Of a stretch of 64,000 bases of DNA, positions 21,799-33,267 are shown one piece after another. The first letter of the stretch is position 1. Each line of letters opens with the position of its first letter. Made by a program: the position numbers and the translations under genes. Origin of the DNA: Isoetes taiwanensis (Eukaryota > Streptophyta > Lycopodiopsida > Isoetales > Isoetaceae); assembly GCA_021234155.1 (NCBI GenBank), contig JAJEKV010000015.1:4783194-4847193 (forward strand), given 5' to 3'. Below the pieces are notes generated by a model. It was not told where the DNA came from. It saw only the letters and a list, made by a program, of their open reading frames with translations, and did no database searches.

Positions 21799-24031
21799 GA
21801 AAATTGGTCCTACCTCCTTCCGATGCAAGGAAATGGTCCCATAAATGGCAAGAAAGGGATCGGAGGGTCCCTATACTACCATAGGGACCCTCCTTGTCAT
21901 CTATAACAAATTTCCAAACTAATTGTAAGAAGATCAAATACCGTAAGATAGCGTAATAGTTGTCATGTTGGTCGGGCCTCGATATGTAGACCGGAAAATT
22001 TCCATCCTTAAGTGTTTTCATAGCAATCCTCCATACGCCATTGGCGTGAAACCCTTTTGAATAAAAAGCCTGTATTAATTCAAAGATATCCCGCGGCAGC
22101 TTTTATTGGGTTACTATGCACGATAAGAAAGGCATAATTTGGGAAACTATCATCACGCTGCATGCTTGATAGTATGGCCCGCGACCTTTGGCATGTATGA
22201 ACTTGGATGTGGGAACGGCAACTTTAATCTTTTATCATATCTAAATATTTCAAAAGTGCCGTGGTATTGGGTTGATAATCTCAATTGTAACGTTGAGAAA
22301 ATCCACTTTCTTACCTTTGTTCCGCCAAAGCCTGTTATCTTCCCCAAGCATGTTTAGGCCCTTAATTTTAAGATGTCCGAGATCATAGATTTGAAGGTTA
22401 CTTTCTGCTTGTATCATCAAGTCCCAAATATTTTCTCGAGGGTGTATACTATTTATCCCAAGCGGATCATCCATGTATCCGGGTCATGTGGTTAAAGGTC
22501 GGTAGCTTCTTCTTTTTTTTCCTGATTTTAATAACTCTAGTATGAAAGTGCATTCGAACCATGCTAAATATGCATTACACCAACCTGGACTACATGCGAA
22601 ACCCATAGCAATTCCTTTGGTTTGTTTCCATATGCAGTTTCCCATCTGTAGGTAGCAGCTCTTAAGCAACCAACAATTCAAATTTGTAAAAAGTTCCTGA
22701 TTAAGCAAGTTCCATTTTACTCCAGTTGGTTTCTTCTGGAACCACTTTATGTCTATTTCACCATTGCCTTTTATGTTATACCAGAGGTTTTGATTTTTCT
22801 GTTTTCTTCCTTGGCTATGCCAAACCATGCTAATAACGGAGCTGATTATAGAGCAAATTCCCAAATCACCTTCTATCGGTATGTTTTCGTAGCATTTAGT
22901 AATGTCAGCTACGAAGATTTCATGGATACTGCTGGGTAGATTACAAGTCAGATCGTAGATAGAGTTAATTACCCATGATGCTTTTACTTTTTCTTTGTAG
23001 AACATGTTATATTTTGCACATTCCTCCTGACAGATTACTGGCCACAGCTCAAGCATGCAGTTTAAGCCTGCAGCCACAATTTTAGCAGGTAGAGAGAAAA
23101 TTGTATTATGCGCGTTAGTTATCCAGCGATACTCATTCTTGTGGGCCTTAAATATGCCGAGGAGGTAAGGTAGTGTATCATTAAAGGGAGGCCAGAAACC
23201 TATGAATTCCTGAATTTCTTTTGCTGTCCGGGCTTTGATTTCATCAGCCCTTATTTCAATTTTACAGAAATCGTGGCTATCGAGCCTCTTGTAAGCTTCA
23301 TCTCTGATATGAGCTGGGCAGATAAAAGACGGATTGTTGCTAGCTTTGTCAATGCCTGCTACATAAAGGTTACTGTTTAACCATTTTATATTTTTCTGTA
23401 GATCTGGATCATTAATCATATATTTTTTCCGTTGTGTTCTCTCATTGTTAACATAATCCTTAGCCATTTGGGATGCAGTCGCAAATATCAAGTCCTTAGC
23501 ATTCTGAATTTTTCCTTCTGTCCAATCAAGTGTACTGTATCGATGTACAATAAAGAACAGCTCAATGGTTTTCTCTAATTCACTTAGAAAAATATTCATG
23601 GTGAATGGGTGGTCTGGTATATGATTCAATCCTATTGTTAACCACTCTCTCAAGGCTTTATTATGTACTATCTTGAGATCAGTAGTTCTCACATGCCCAA
23701 TTCTATGATCAATGAAACTGCTGAGATTAGGGTTTTTGCAAGGGCAAATCATTGAGTCTAAATCAGCAAAAACCAATTTTGGTTTGTATAGCATACTCTT
23801 CAGATTCTTCACAAACCTCCAACCAAATCTTGTTTTATTAATGATCTCATGTCCTTTACTTGGCTCAATTTTGCAGAGTGCTTCTTTGAAGGCTTCATCA
23901 ATCCTGATTTTGTCCATGGATTTAGAAAAAAATGTGAAGTGTACATACTTAACATCCTGTGTGTCTTTTATAGTATTGAGGATCCATCTTCCTTCGGCAT
24001 TTTTTACCATTACTCTTCTCTTTATCTGCAT
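21799..24031 (-). pseudogene. Penelope-like reverse transcriptase, array copy 1
   Basis: Encodes the polymerase expected to copy the element RNA. A 515-codon frame (24031 to 22484, true ATG start) holds, in order: IDKASNNPSFICP near residue 227, a conserved pre-RT block; LLGIFKAHKNEYRWITNAHN at 290-309; motif A FVADITKCYENIP at 373-385; and motif B KQTKGIAMGFACSPGWCN at 469-486. The frame breaks near 22500, where a T-run differs from copy 2. Motif C (YMDD) and the thumb region lie in other frames down to about 21860. No GIY-YIG endonuclease is visible after the thumb. In-frame upstream is TAA, then CTGCAG directly before the start, so a splice acceptor is also possible. Between this gene and the ORF A stop (24032-24289) there is only AT-rich spacer. 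Confidence 0.8.
21862..21893. other. Perfect 13-bp hairpin in the RT 3' coding end
   Basis: GGAGGGTCCCTAT, a 6-base loop, then its exact complement. In copy 2 (29036-29067) it is identical and encodes EGPYGSIGTL near the end of the reverse transcriptase frame. Family D has a weaker equivalent around 7240 (CCCTATAATTATAGG). It could be an RNA signal at the end of the coding region. Confidence 0.6.
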
Positions 24032-24289
24032 ATAAATCTGCAGTTACTAAATGGAGTAGCAGATAGGGTATCTGGTATGAAGTATAAGTCCCTGCTTTAA
24101 GTGACCAGGGTCTGTTTTTTAACGGGGAACACTCCCTTTGTACAAGTTATAATTTGGAAAACCATGTATATCTGTCTAGTATTAATCATACCAGGCAGGC
24201 AAGTCTCAGCAAACAAAGCATAAAAGTAAATATACAAGTAATAATTAAGTGCTATAGAAATTTGCATTTATGTAATATAAATACCTATT

Positions 24290-25903
24290 TCAGAATATGA
24301 TCTTGCTCCCTTGTATCCCTTCTGTGCGTGAAGAACCAGCAATGTTGCTTTTAGAAATGGATCCATCAGCTCCTCCACTAAGGTTGGAACTGTCACTGAG
24401 GTCAATGATTGTATTACTGTTAGGAGTGCGCGGCATCACTGGCTTTTTGTAGACAGTAGGTGGTAGGAGTATGTCCGTGTCATCTGGCTGCATGGGCTGC
24501 TTTCGTTTGGAGGTAGAAGCATCAAAATGGTTGCTGTTACTGGGTGATTTACCCATCAGAAATTTAATAGGTCGAATGGTCTTTTCAAGGACATCTGAGA
24601 GTTTGGTATTACCAAATTCCTTGTTCAGGTCAGCTGTTTGATCTTCAGCGTACCTCTTGGTCATATCAAATAGCATATTTCTGACCCTAAGGAAGCCTAT
24701 GTACGCTATAACAGCAGTGTGCATGGTATCAGTACGGAGCAATGCATTAAAGCGAACAAATCTAGCTGTAGCAGGAAGGGTAGGCCACACTGTTTCTAGG
24801 TTATTCAAGAGGTACCATATAGCATGGTCAAACCATTTTATGCCCCCATCCATGCAGTCATTTTTTCTTCTCGTGTATTTTTGGCAATTACATTTTATGT
24901 AGGGGCAATGTGTCCTCCAAATCTTCTTGATATAAAAATCATTTCTTTTTTCCTCAGACTTTGCCATATGGTCTTTCTGTCCCATCAGAAAACCATCCCC
25001 TTTATCACATTCTTTTCCGAAAAAAGCAGTGTTGAATGGGAGATCAATTTCAAGCCTGTCCACTCTTCTGATGAGATTATCAGCATCATAATGTGCCCTT
25101 TTTACTTCTTCTGGTGTGATTCCAGCCAGCTTTATCCAAGTATCCACATTTAATGGTGCAATAACTCCCAAATTTTTGGATTTCCATAGAGCATGGCCAA
25201 ATCTTTGTCCAAGAGATTCAACGAGTCTTGGGGATATAATAGGATAGCAGCAACAATTAGCAAGGTTCAACTGTTTTAGTTTGTAATCATCTATAGGATC
25301 AGAAGCTTGGTCACCAGTTGAGCAGTTGACCTGCAAATCAATGCCTAGAACAGTTCGTTTTTCTTCTTCAGTTAAGCCTTCTAGATCAAAAAGGCAATTG
25401 TCAAAGCAAACATTGATCAGGGCTTTGTGGACCCATCTAGCAAGATTTTTATTTATTGGTGGATTTGTGATTTTTACTCCATTTGCCTTTTCAAGTGCAG
25501 TTAAGCATTGGATGAAGGTGAGTACGTTGCTACTGTCCAATAGGGTGGCTTCGAAAACAGCAGTAGGGAGTCTAGCATAAGTGTCTTCAATTAAAGCCAG
25601 GCAGGTGTCGAGGTCATATTTAACCTCATTGAACTTTGATGCTAAGGCAAGAACATTGTTAGTGCCCAAAAACATAATTGCTGAAATATCACCTTCAGCA
25701 AGGTTGTTTTCCTTGAATATGAACCTTTGATGAAGTTCAGGCTTCCTAATGCATGCCAGCACCAATTGTACTGCTTTGTTTGGAGCTACCATGATGTTGC
25801 CTGAGTAACCAATCTCCCTAAGTTCATATAGCCAGTCATATCTGCTACTCAAGCGGTTGCCTGTCGGCTGGATTGTATCTTCTGTATTAGTATGATCAGC
25901 AGC
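24290..25903 (-). CDS. ORF A, conserved unrecognised retroelement protein, copy 1
   Basis: The frame is open from an AG acceptor (TATGTAG at 25904) for 537 codons and has no ATG for the first 37 codons, so it needs an upstream exon. The acceptor is at codon phase 0, matching the phase-0 donor that ends the small-protein exon of the preceding terminal repeat (27102), about 1.2 kb upstream. The N-terminal 350 residues look like a globular, mostly helical domain. A cysteine cluster C-P-Y-I-K-C-N-C...C follows, then the conserved WFDHAIWYLLNN. The last 100 residues are Ser/Pro/Asp-rich and look disordered, ending RTEGIQGSKIIF. Family D preserves the C-terminal pattern. It matches no domain I know. 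By position it could be a Gag-like or RNA-binding protein. Confidence 0.75.
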   Translation of the reverse strand, partial: AADHTNTEDTIQPTGNRLSSRYDWLYELREIGYSGNIMVAPNKAVQLVLACIRKPELHQRFIFKENNLAEGDISAIMFLGTNNVLALASKFNEVKYDLDTCLALIEDTYARLPTAVFEATLLDSSNVLTFIQCLTALEKANGVKITNPPINKNLARWVHKALINVCFDNCLFDLEGLTEEEKRTVLGIDLQVNCSTGDQASDPIDDYKLKQLNLANCCCYPIISPRLVESLGQRFGHALWKSKNLGVIAPLNVDTWIKLAGITPEEVKRAHYDADNLIRRVDRLEIDLPFNTAFFGKECDKGDGFLMGQKDHMAKSEEKRNDFYIKKIWRTHCPYIKCNCQKYTRRKNDCMDGGIKWFDHAIWYLLNNLETVWPTLPATARFVRFNALLRTDTMHTAVIAYIGFLRVRNMLFDMTKRYAEDQTADLNKEFGNTKLSDVLEKTIRPIKFLMGKSPSNSNHFDASTSKRKQPMQPDDTDILLPPTVYKKPVMPRTPNSNTIIDLSDSSNLSGGADGSISKSNIAGSSRTEGIQGSKIIF

Positions 25904-25909
25904 CTACAT

Positions 25910-26090
25910 ATAAAGAAGTTAGTAATGGAAGACTTATATTTACTACGATGCCTCAAGTCAAAATCAGAAGATACTCAAAGAGATGGACAGTTTAGTCCTA
26001 TTCCAACTATGTGTGGCTGATTACGTAAAGTAAAGTTCTCACAAGGGCCAGGACTAGTACAACCAGTTCCCTGAAGTCACAGATTATATA
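25910..26090 (-). other. Body 5' end and repeat/body junction
   Basis: About 180 bp between the ORF A acceptor and the terminal-repeat end. The junction reads (plus) CAGATTATATAAAACAGC; the equivalent at 33257-33271 is CAGATTATATAAAATGAC. The short TATATA at each internal junction corresponds to the (TA)n at the outer 3' end, so inter-copy joints look like collapsed (TA)n. Confidence 0.5.
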
Positions 26091-28969
26091 AAACAGCTTT
26101 GCTTAACCTCCCCGAGGTCTAAGCTTATCAGGCCCATGGTCAAGCCATGGGGACCCTGTGAGAACCATTTAGTAAATAGGAAGTAGTTAAAAAACATTTG
26201 CATTAGGCCATGCTGTGATTATTGCAAGCCATATTAAGTTTAGGTAACAGTATGCTTCTACCGAAAGACATAGATGTGCTGTCATTTGTGCAAAACCTTC
26301 AAATAGAGTTTTGCTTCAGATATTCACGATTGTTTTTTAAAAAATTATCTTATTTGCTGAATATTATGAGCAGTACAGCTAATTCCAGTTGTTTTCATTT
26401 GCATTTTATTACCTTACTATGCTTTTAAACAGTAATATGTTTGAATGTGACATTTAATCATTCTAAACAGCAATAGATGTGCTTTAAATATCGAACATCC
26501 ACAAGAATAATCATGCAGCAGCCAGACCCAAACTGAAGAAAAAAGATCCTTCATTTTTCAAAATTTTAAAGGCCATTATGGCTATCATAATATGCATTGT
26601 TATGCTGGAACCTATATAACTTAGGAATTTTCTGGAGAAAGAATAATAATACTCCAGAACTGAACGTGTACTGTTTTAAAACTATAGAGAAAGCAGAAGT
26701 GCAAAATCAGATCAGTTTTGAGAAAGGATCTTACCATATGCACTTGTAGTAATTATAACAAACAGTAAAATAGAGAATACGAAATTAAACTGATTGTTTC
26801 TTTGAAAACAGCATAGTATAGATTCTTCAAGACCAAATCAAAAGCTTTTTGGGAAAAGAAGCTCCGGTTACCTGCATCCAACCAGTACCTAAGTTAGCTT
26901 GAAAAAGGTAAATAGGTAAGGGACGTCAGGTAAGCAGTAGAGCATCTTGGCTTTTCGCCCTTTGCCCAAGCAAATGTAAATATCTTGCTTGTGAGAGTAA
27001 CAAAGTAGACGTAGAAATGTGCAGTAGTAAAATACGAAATGAAGTGAATCAAACATTGCTACAAGTTTAAGCAAACAGTATTATATTTTATCTAAAAGAA
27101 CCTGATTAGCTTGTATGTCATCAGAATCTGAGTTGCCTTCAGAATCCTCGTAATCCTCTTGATTGAGTATGCTTGGAGTAGAATCAGTAAGGTTTACTGC
27201 CTTGTTGTCGTCAGCATTTCTATTGGGGATATATCTTTGTATTCCACCATTTTTTTTTTTTTTGGCTACAAAGCATTGACTACCTCAGATTCTAGTCCAG
27301 CCTTGTTTATCATCTCATTGAGAGTGGCTCTAGAAATATCTTTAGTGGCTGTTCCATCTGCCCTGCCATGATCATTCAGCAGCCCTGCCTTCTTGAGGAT
27401 GGAAACGAGCTCAGGTTTTGTAGCCCCATTGTTTGGAGAACCTTTAGGCCTGGGCATACTTGTATCAGATGAATAATATAGAAAATCACTTTGGAAATTT
27501 AGTTTGTAGAGATCAGAAGCATGAGCAAAGCCAAAATATTGCTTTTGATCAGTATCTTGATGCTGCTTTGCGAAATCTTCAAGCAGGAGGCATTTTTCAC
27601 ATCCACAGTCGGGTTGATACGAGTGCCCTTGGGCCAAAAAATTGCTGGTGAAGTGAAGATCAATTTTTTGGCGCTCAGAACAATCAAGATCTGTCGGTTC
27701 AGAACAGATTTTTAGATCTTGAAGGTTTTGCAGGAAGGTATCAATTTCATCGTGCTTTTCACCGGCGGGCTAACTTGCTCATCCCTTTCTAAAACTCATA
27801 GTCATCGCCTCTTTCTATCCACATTTTCAAAAAGGAATAAAACAAAAATATAGACTTACCAGTTTATAGTGTTGTATGAATGAAATCATGATCTCAAAGC
27901 AGATGTACAGTCTTACAGCAGTTCCGCCTTGCTCAAAATCGTCCTGGAAATCCAAGCTTGGATGCGGCAGGGGTCGGGCTAAGCCGCTAGGCCGATGCTA
28001 TTCTTAGAACCCTAGTTAGTGTTTAGGTTATGAAACCCTAGAAAATAGCGGATAGCCGTTTGATGCGTGTCGCCCAGTTCTTAACTCATTAAATGCCCCA
28101 GATTTTTAGCATACCATGCGTGTACTCCCAAAATGATTTACCACCAGATACATGTGTGAAGTAAATGCCATAGTATGAACATCAAGGCACAGATTCCACT
28201 TTTCGGGCAGTGTTTTTCCTTTAATTTTTTCTTGTCATACGAACCGACATGATTGTGTACTAGTGTCATAAGAAGAGAAAGGAAACTCGTGATGTTTTTA
28301 GAAATGGTCCCAACACTAGAAAAGGCCATTATCCATATGGCCAAGGAATTTCCTACGTGGTAAATTATGCTCATGTATAATTTGCAAAGGTTTATGCCTT
28401 GCCTTTGCATTCTTGCTACAGTAATAATCCTTATGCAACAAAGGCCCTCCCCTAGTAGTTTCAAGTTTTGTTGGAACAAAATGCCAACTACCCACTATGT
28501 GCCAACTTCACATTTGGAGCAGACCTATAAATATGCCTCCTTGCCATGGAATACCCTTCGAAGTTTTTCATTGTAAGGACACAACTATGTGGTGGTATTA
28601 GTGTGCAAACAAATGCTTAGATCCTACTAGGATGGGTAATCAGATAGTGCCACAGTTCAACAAAACAGTGGGCAATTTTTATATGCTGGGCTTTTGCTAC
28701 ATGATTGCGAGATTGATTCACTAAACAGTGGGTCAGGTGTAGAAATTAAGCTCAACCTGAGATATTATTTTGTTATTTTCAACCTACTAGTCAAGAGTGG
28801 CCAAATAAATGCAGTGTATCCTTGCTGTGCTAATTATCTTACAGCCGAACATAGTGCATATATCAACAAGAAAATACACGTCTAGGTCCCACTACAATGG
28901 GTAGCAGATTGTGGCAAAGGAAAACCTAACAGTGGACGATGAATATATATTTATGTATAGATATATATG
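26091..28969 (-). repeat. Terminal repeat 2 (middle)
   Basis: Matches terminal repeats 1 and 3. It holds the structured 3' motif at 26096-26158, small-protein exon 2 at about 26735-26873 and exon 1 at 27102-27824. Confidence 0.85.
26735..27824 (-). pseudogene. Small acidic helical protein gene, array copy 2
   Basis: Exon 1 runs from ATG at 27824 to CAG|GTTCTT at 27102. This copy reads through the site where copy 1 is frameshifted (FGFAHASDLYKLNFQSDFLY then MPRPKGSPNN). It is broken near 27255 by a T-run expansion plus an extra AA (TTTTTTTTTTTTTGGCTACAAAGCA against TTTTTTCTTTTGGCTACAGCA), and near 27755 (CTTTTCACCGG against CTCAGCCGA). Exon 2 begins at 26871 after GGATGCAG. Between them the copies define one intact protein, so most lesions are recent or are sequence errors. 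Confidence 0.55.
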
Positions 28970-31190
28970 AAAATTGGTCCTACCTCCTTCCGGATGCAAG
29001 GAAATGGTCCCATAAATGGCAGTACTAAAGGGATCGGAGGGTCCCTATACTACCATAGGGACCCTCCTTGTCATCTATAACAAATTTCCAAACTAATTGT
29101 AAGAAGATCAAATACCTGTAAGATAGCAGAATAGTTGTCATGTTGGTCAGTTCGATATGTAGACCAGGAAAATTTCCATCCTTAAGTGTTTTCATAGCAA
29201 TCCTCCATACGTCATTGGCGTGAAACCCTTTTTGAATAAAAGCCTGTATTAATTCAAAGATATCCTGTGCAGCTTTTATTGGGTTACTATGCACGTATAA
29301 GAAAGGCATAATTTGGGAAACTATCACGCTGCATGCTTGATAGTATGGCCTGCAGCCTTTGGCATGTATGAACTTGGATGTGGGAAACGGCAACTTTAAT
29401 CTTTTATCATATCTAAATATTTCAAAAGTGCCGTGTATTGGGTTGATAATCTCAATTGTAACGTTGAGAAAATCCACTTTCTTACCTTTGTTCCGCCAAA
29501 GCCTGTTATCTTCCCAGTAGCATGTTTCGTCCTTAATTTTAAGATGTCTGAGATCATAGATTTGAAGGTTACTGCTGCTTGTATCATCAAGTCCCAAATA
29601 TTTTCTGAGGTGTATACTATTTATCCCAAGCAGATCATCCATGTATCTGGTCATGTGGTTAAAGGTCAGCGCTTCTTCTCTTTTTCCTGATTTTAATAAC
29701 TGTAGTATGAAAGTGCATTCGAACCATGCTAAATATGCATTACACCAACCTGGACTACATGCGAAACCCATAGCAATTCCTTTGGTTTGTTTCCATATGC
29801 AGTTTCCCATCTGTAGGTAGCAGCTCTTAAGCAACCAACAATTCAAATTTGTAAAAAGTTCCTGATTAAGCAAGTTCCATTTTACTCCAGTTGGTTTCTT
29901 CTGGAACCACTTTATGTCTATTTCACCATTGCCTTTTATGTTATACCAGAGGTTTTGATTTTTCTGTTTTCTTCCTTGGCTATGCCAAACCATGCTAATA
30001 ACGGAGCTGATTATAGAGCAAATTCCCAAATCACCTTCTATCGGTATGTTTTCGTAGCATTTAGTAATGTCATTCTTAAGATTTCATGGATACTTTCTGG
30101 GTAGATTACAAGTCGGATCGTAGATAGAGTTAATTACCCATGATGCTTTTACTTTTTCTTTGTAGAACATGTTATATTTTGCACATTCCTCCTGACAGAT
30201 TACAGGCCACAGCTCAAGCATGCAGTTTAAGCATGCAGCCACAATTTTAGCAGGTAGAGAGAAAATTGTATTATGCGCGTTAGTTATCCAGCGATACTCA
30301 TTCTTGTGGGCCTTAAATATGCCGAGGAGGTAAGGTAGTGTATCATTAAAGGGAGGCCAGAAACCTATGAATTCCTGAATTTCTTTTGCTGTCCGGGCTT
30401 TGATTTCATCAGCCCTTATTTCAATTTTACGTAAATCGTGGGCTATCGAGCCTCTTGTAAGCTTCATCTCCGATATGAGTCAAGCGGATAAAAGACGGAT
30501 TGTTGCTAGCTTTGTCAATGCCTGCTACATAAAGGTTCTTGTTTAACCATTTTATATTTTTCTCAGAGATCCGGATCATTAATCATATATTTTTTCCGTT
30601 GTGTTCTCTCATTGTTAACATAATCCTTAGCCATTTGGGATGCAGTCGCAAATATCAAGTCCTTAGCATTCTGAATTTTTCCTTCTGTCCAATCAAGTGT
30701 ACTGTATCGATGTACAGTAAAAAACTGCTCGATAGTTTTCTCTAATTCACTTTGAAAAACACTCATCGTGAATGGGTGGTCTGGAATATGATTTAATCCT
30801 ATTGCCAACCAATCCCTCAAAGCTTTATTATGAACTATCTTAAGATCAGTAGTTCTCACATGCCCAGTTCCCTGATCAATAAATCTGCTGAGATTAGGGT
30901 TTTTACAGGGGCATATCATTGAGTCTGTGCCAGCAAACACTAATTTTGGTTTGTATAGCATCTTCTTCAGATTCTTCACAAACCTCCATCCAAATCTTGT
31001 ATTCTTAATGATCTCATGTCCTTTCAGTGGTTCACATTTGCAGAGTGCTTCCTTGAATGCATCATCAATCCTAATTTTATCCATAGACTTAGAGAAGAAT
31101 GTAAAATGTACATACTTAACATCTTGTGAGTCTTTTAGAGTACTAAGGATCCATCTTCCTTGGCATTTTTACCATTACTCTTCTCTTTAT
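28970..31190 (-). pseudogene. Penelope-like reverse transcriptase, array copy 2
   Basis: The C-terminal 334 codons (30029 to 29025) are intact here and supply what copy 1 lacks. Motif B is at residues 80-97, motif C RYMDDLLGIN at 128-137, then KKVDFLNVTIEI at 183-194, YDKRLKLPFPTSKFIH at 207-222, and a helical thumb with FLYVHSNP and LIQAFIQKGF. The frame ends soon after the 13-bp hairpin. The N-terminal half (31084-30563 and 30467-30084) is split by frameshifts. It has real amino-acid differences from copy 1, such as FFTVHRYS against FFIVHRYS, with several synonymous changes between 30710 and 31140. That block differs from copy 1 by ordinary substitutions, unlike the CAG/CTG-centred clusters elsewhere. 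Confidence 0.8.
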
Positions 31191-31454
31191 CCGCATATAA
31201 ATCTGCAGTTACTAAATGGAGTAGCAGATAGGGTATCCGGTATGAAGTATAAGTCCCCTTTTAAGTGACCGAGGTCTCTGTTTTTTAACGGGGAACACTC
31301 CTTTGTACAAGTTATAATTTGGAAAACCATGTATATCTGTCTAGTATTAATCATACCAGGCAAAGTCTCAAAGAAACAAAGCATAAAAGTAAATATACAA
31401 GTAATAATTAAGTGCTATAGAAATTTGCATTTATGTAATATAAATACCTATTTC

Positions 31455-33077
31455 GAATATGATCTTGCTCCCTTGTATCCCTACGTGCGTGAAGAACCAG
31501 CAATGTTGCTTTTAGAAATGGATCCATCGGCTCCTCCACTAAGGTTGGAACCGCCATCCGAGGTCAATGATTGTATTATTTGTTAGGAGTCTTGCGCATC
31601 ACCGGCTTTTGTAGACAAGAGGGGTGGTAGGAGTATGTCCGTGTCATCCGGCTGCATGGGCTGCTTTCGTTTGGAGGTAGAAGCATCAAAATGGTTGTTT
31701 ATTCTTGGGTGATTTACCCATCGAAATTTAATAGGTCGAATGGTCTTTTCAAGGACATCCGAGAGTTTGGTATTACCAAATTCCTTGTTCAGTCAGGCCG
31801 TTTGATCTTCAAATTACCTCTTGGTCATATCAAATAGCATATTTCTGACCCTAAGGAAGCCTATGTACGCTTATAACAAAGAAGCAGTGCATGGTATCGG
31901 ATCACGAGCAATGCATTAAAGCGAACAAATCTAGTCAGAAAGGGAAGGGTAGGCCACACTTGTTTCTAGGTTATTCAAGAGGTACCATATAGCATGGTCA
32001 AACCATTTTATGCCCCCATCCATGCAAATCATTTTTTCTTCTCGTGTATTTTTGGCAATTACATTTTATGTAGGGGCAATGTGTCCTCCAAATCTTCTTG
32101 ATATAAAAATCATTTCTTTTTTTCCTCGAGACTTTGCCATATGGTCTTTCTGTCCCATCAGAAAACCATCCCCTTTATCACATTCTTTTCCGAAAAAAGC
32201 AGTGTTGAATGGGAGATCAATTTCAAGCCTGTCCACTCTTCTGATGAGATTATCAGCATCATAATGTGCCCTTTTTACTTCTTCTGGTGTGATTCCAGCC
32301 AGCTTTATCCAAGTATCCACATTTAATGGTGCAATAACTCCCAAATTTTTGGATTTCCATAGAGCATGGCCAAATCTTTGTCCAAGAGATTCAACGAGTC
32401 TTGGGGATATAATAGGATAGCAGCAACAATTAGCAAGGTTCAACTGTTTTAGTTTGTAATCATCTATAGGATCGGAAGCTTGGTCACCAGGTTGAGCAAT
32501 TGACACAAAATCAATGCCTAGAAACGATTCGTTTTTCTTCTTCAGTTAAGCCTTCTAGATCAAAAAGGCAATTGTCAAAGCAAACATTGACTGTGGGCTT
32601 TGTGACTGGTCTAGCAGTATTTTTATTTATTGGTGGATTTGTGATTTTTACTCCATTTGCCTTTTCAAGTGCAGTTAAGCATTGGATGAAGGTGAGTACG
32701 TTGCTACTGTCCAATAGGGTGGCTTCGAAAACAGCAGTAGGGAGTCTAGCATAAGTGTCTTCAATTAAAGCCAGGCAGGTGTCGAGGTCATATTTAACCT
32801 CATTGAACTTTGATGCTAAGGCAAGAACATTGTTAGTGCCCAAAAACATAATTGCTGAAATATCACCTTCAGCAAGGTTGTTTTCCTTGAATATGAACCT
32901 TTGATGAAGTTCAGGCTTCCTAATGCATGCCAGCACCAATTGTACTGCTTTGTTTGGAGCTACCATGATGTTGCCTGAGTAACCAATCTCCCTAAGTTCA
33001 TATAGCCAGTCATATCTGCTACTCAAGCGGTTGCTGTCGGGATTGATTGTATCTTCTTAGATTAGTATGATCAGCAG
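31455..33077 (-). pseudogene. ORF A, array copy 2
   Basis: From the same AG acceptor, the first about 170 codons (33026 to 32511) are identical to copy 1 until a frameshift near 32515 (AAACGATTC against AACAGTTC). A second segment (32506-32066) covers residues about 190-330. From 31455 to 32050 the sequence is dense with small changes at CAG/CTG sites, for example CAAAGAAGCAGTG against CAGCAGTGTG. These scramble the C-terminal frame although the DNA still aligns end to end. Compared with copy 1 this is a broken copy, or an accurately inherited copy with local consensus errors. Confidence 0.7.
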
Positions 33078-33267
33078 CCTACATATAAAGAAGTTAGTAA
33101 TGGAAGACTTATATTTACTACGATGCCTCAAGTCAAAATCAAGATACTCAAAGAGATGGACAGGTTTAGTCCTATTCCAACTATGTGTGGCTGATTACGT
33201 AAAGTAAAGTTCTCACAAGGGCCGGGACTAGTACAACCAGGTTCCACTCAAGTCACAGATTATATAA

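Noticed and set aside
24290-25903. GIY-YIG endonuclease in ORF A
   Set aside because: A YIG tripeptide (AYIGFLRVR) occurs but without the preceding GIY strand or the conserved Arg/Glu context.
24290-25903. ORF A as a viral nucleocapsid-like protein
   Set aside because: The helical N-terminal domain prompted the idea, but no diagnostic motif supports it and it is embedded in a retroelement.
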